A stretch of DNA of 64,000 bases from Pseudomonas sp. Seg1. Its GTDB lineage: Bacteria > Pseudomonadota > Gammaproteobacteria > Pseudomonadales > Pseudomonadaceae. The position numbers and the translations under genes are program-made. Below are positions 63,071 to 64,000 of the stretch, in pieces (position 1 is the stretch's first letter; each line of letters opens with the position of its first letter). Location: NCBI RefSeq assembly GCF_018326005.1, contig NZ_AP021903.1, positions 2,048,001 to 2,112,000 on the forward strand. Direction: 5' to 3'. The notes beneath the pieces are model-generated. The model saw only the letters and a program-made list of their open reading frames with translations. It did no database searches and was not told the origin of the DNA.

Positions 63071-63838
63071 TTACAGGGCGCAAGCACTCTCAGTGTAGGA
63101 GCTGCCGCAGGCTGCAATCTTTTGATCTTCTGCAACCGCGGCCACAGCTCCAATTACTAAAATCGCCGGACTTTTCAATCCAAAAACCCCCGCATCCTCT
63201 TCCATGGCCAACAGATCACTGCGGCATTCCCGCTGCTGCGGCAGCGATGCATTCTCGATCATCGCCACCGGTGTATTCGCCGCCATGCCCCCCGCCAACA
63301 ACTGCTGACGAATCTCGCCCAGCTTTGCCACTCCCATGTAAATCACCAGCGTCGTGCCGCCCTGCGCCAGTGCCTGCCAGTTCAACTGGCTGTCGTCCTG
63401 GGTGTGCGCTGTCACCAGCGTCACCCCACGCGCCACCCCACGCAGGGTCAGCGGAATATCGCACTGAGTCGCCCCGGCCAGCCCGGCAGTAATGCCATTG
63501 ACCAGCTCCACCGCAACACCACGCTCGCGCAACCACTGCGCCTCTTCACCACCCCGACCGAAAATGCACGGATCACCGCCCTTGAGCCGTACCACGCATT
63601 TCCCCTGGCGGGCATAGCGCAGCATCAGCCGATGGATAAACGCTTGCGGTGTCGAACGGCAGCCACCGCGTTTGCCCACCGCAATGATTCGCGCGGTCGG
63701 ACAGTGTTCCAAAACGGCGTCGTTGACCAGATCATCGATCAGCACCACATCGGCCTCACGCAAGGCGCGCACCGCTTTGAGGGTCAGCAGTTCGGGATCG
63801 CCGGGGCCAGCGCCCACCAACCAGACTTTTGCATGCAT
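63071..63838 (-). CDS. cobA: Uroporphyrinogen-III C-methyltransferase
   Basis: CobA makes precorrin-2 with two methyl groups from SAM, leading to siroheme for nitrite and sulfite reductases. The 255-residue protein starts at ATG 63838 with TGAGGAAAAAC upstream. It has WLVGAGPGDPELLTLKAV (residues 4-21), VRLKGGDPCIFGRGGEE and GITAGLAGATQCDIPLTLRG (in short, GITAGLAGATQCDIP). The last 18 residues come from a REP-type repeat (see 63094). The gene follows nasA by 14 bases, matching nitrate-assimilation clusters. Confidence 0.94.
   Translation of the reverse strand: MHAKVWLVGAGPGDPELLTLKAVRALREADVVLIDDLVNDAVLEHCPTARIIAVGKRGGCRSTPQAFIHRLMLRYARQGKCVVRLKGGDPCIFGRGGEEAQWLRERGVAVELVNGITAGLAGATQCDIPLTLRGVARGVTLVTAHTQDDSQLNWQALAQGGTTLVIYMGVAKLGEIRQQLLAGGMAANTPVAMIENASLPQQRECRSDLLAMEEDAGVFGLKSPAILVIGAVAAVAEDQKIAACGSSYTESACAL
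63094..63130. repeat. REP-type unit lying inside the 3' end of cobA
   Basis: GTAGGAGCTGCCGCAGGCTG and following bases resemble a common dispersed Pseudomonas repeat. Because it is in the cobA frame it encodes the non-conserved C-terminus (DQKIAACGSSYTESA). Confidence 0.65.
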
Positions 63839-63852
63839 GGTGTTTTTCCTCA

Positions 63853-64000
63853 TCAGATGACGGCGACTGGTTGCACGTCGGCAGCCAGCAAGCGCTTTAT
63901 TTCCGGGACACAAGAGCCGCATTGCGTGCCGCAGCCCAGCGTGTTTTTCAAACCTTGCAGATCCAGGCCTTGGCGAATGCCGGCGCTGACCGCATTGAGG
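63853..64000 (-). CDS. nasA: Assimilatory nitrate reductase catalytic subunit, C-terminus only
   Basis: The visible 48 codons are the 3' end of a larger minus-strand gene that continues past the right edge. They include LKNTLGCGTQCGSCVPEIKR, a BFD-like [2Fe-2S] domain with the Cys pattern C-x3-C-x2-C, as at the end of NasA-type nitrate reductases. The stop is at 63853-63855. The following cobA supports this reading (siroheme supply for nitrite reductase). Confidence 0.85.
   Translation of the reverse strand, partial: LNAVSAGIRQGLDLQGLKNTLGCGTQCGSCVPEIKRLLAADVQPVAVI

Overview
The window looks like chromosomal DNA of a fluorescent pseudomonad (Pseudomonas fluorescens species complex). The main grounds are the gene order ppsR/ppsA - esterase - rraA - cmaX - cfrX - cmpX - sigX - oprF - cobA - nasA at the right end, which matches the oprF locus of this genus, high GC, many Pseudomonas-type REP elements between genes, and an methylcitrate cluster with prpR-prpB-prpC-acnD-prpF-prpD. 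Assignments come from reading translated sequence and motifs; no database search was run.

Layout. 1-8.2 kb: a truncated isochorismatase-fold hydrolase with Ser in place of the usual catalytic Cys, prmB, an unknown tail-anchored protein, a secreted alpha/beta hydrolase, aroC, then an MFS transporter overlapping the methionine-salvage genes mtnB-mtnD-mtnC. 8.2-14.5 kb: DUF3509 protein, a long-chain acyl-CoA synthetase, an ankyrin-repeat protein, small conserved proteins, speE and rraB. 14.5-18.2 kb: a candidate small RNA on the minus strand, then a sigma-54-type promoter driving a circularly permuted ATP-grasp / alpha-E / transglutaminase operon. 18.2-27 kb: a cytochrome c, a 31-residue membrane protein, a probable MFS gene remnant, a thiolase/multifunctional beta-oxidation pair, a GATase, corA, plsC, a crotonase and tRNA-Ser(GGA).

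27-38.5 kb: YbjQ, a run of small genes including tandem glycine-zipper proteins and a 55-residue acidic protein, a HAD phosphatase, a divergent SDR/LysR pair, an NCS1 transporter with a racemase-family enzyme that has lost one of its two cysteines, cysH, thrH and pabB. 38.5-41.6 kb: a compact three-gene unit of a RimK-like glutamate ligase, an inactive transglutaminase fused to membrane helices, and a secreted retropepsin-like protease. 41.8-50.5 kb: the propionate (2-methylcitrate) operon under a GntR repressor with two near-identical operators. 50.5-53.7 kb: a MocR regulator divergent from an EamA exporter and an AlaX-type tRNA-editing protein. 53.7-64 kb: ppsR/ppsA and the sigX-oprF region, ending in cobA and the C-terminus of the assimilatory nitrate reductase.

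Most of the window is core metabolism. The most unusual parts are the two separate ATP-grasp plus transglutaminase loci, the candidate small RNA at 14.6-14.76 kb, the MocR/exporter/AlaX module, REP sequences placed inside the prp operon and inside the 3' end of cobA, and a nested 43-bp dyad with no assigned function near 35.1 kb.
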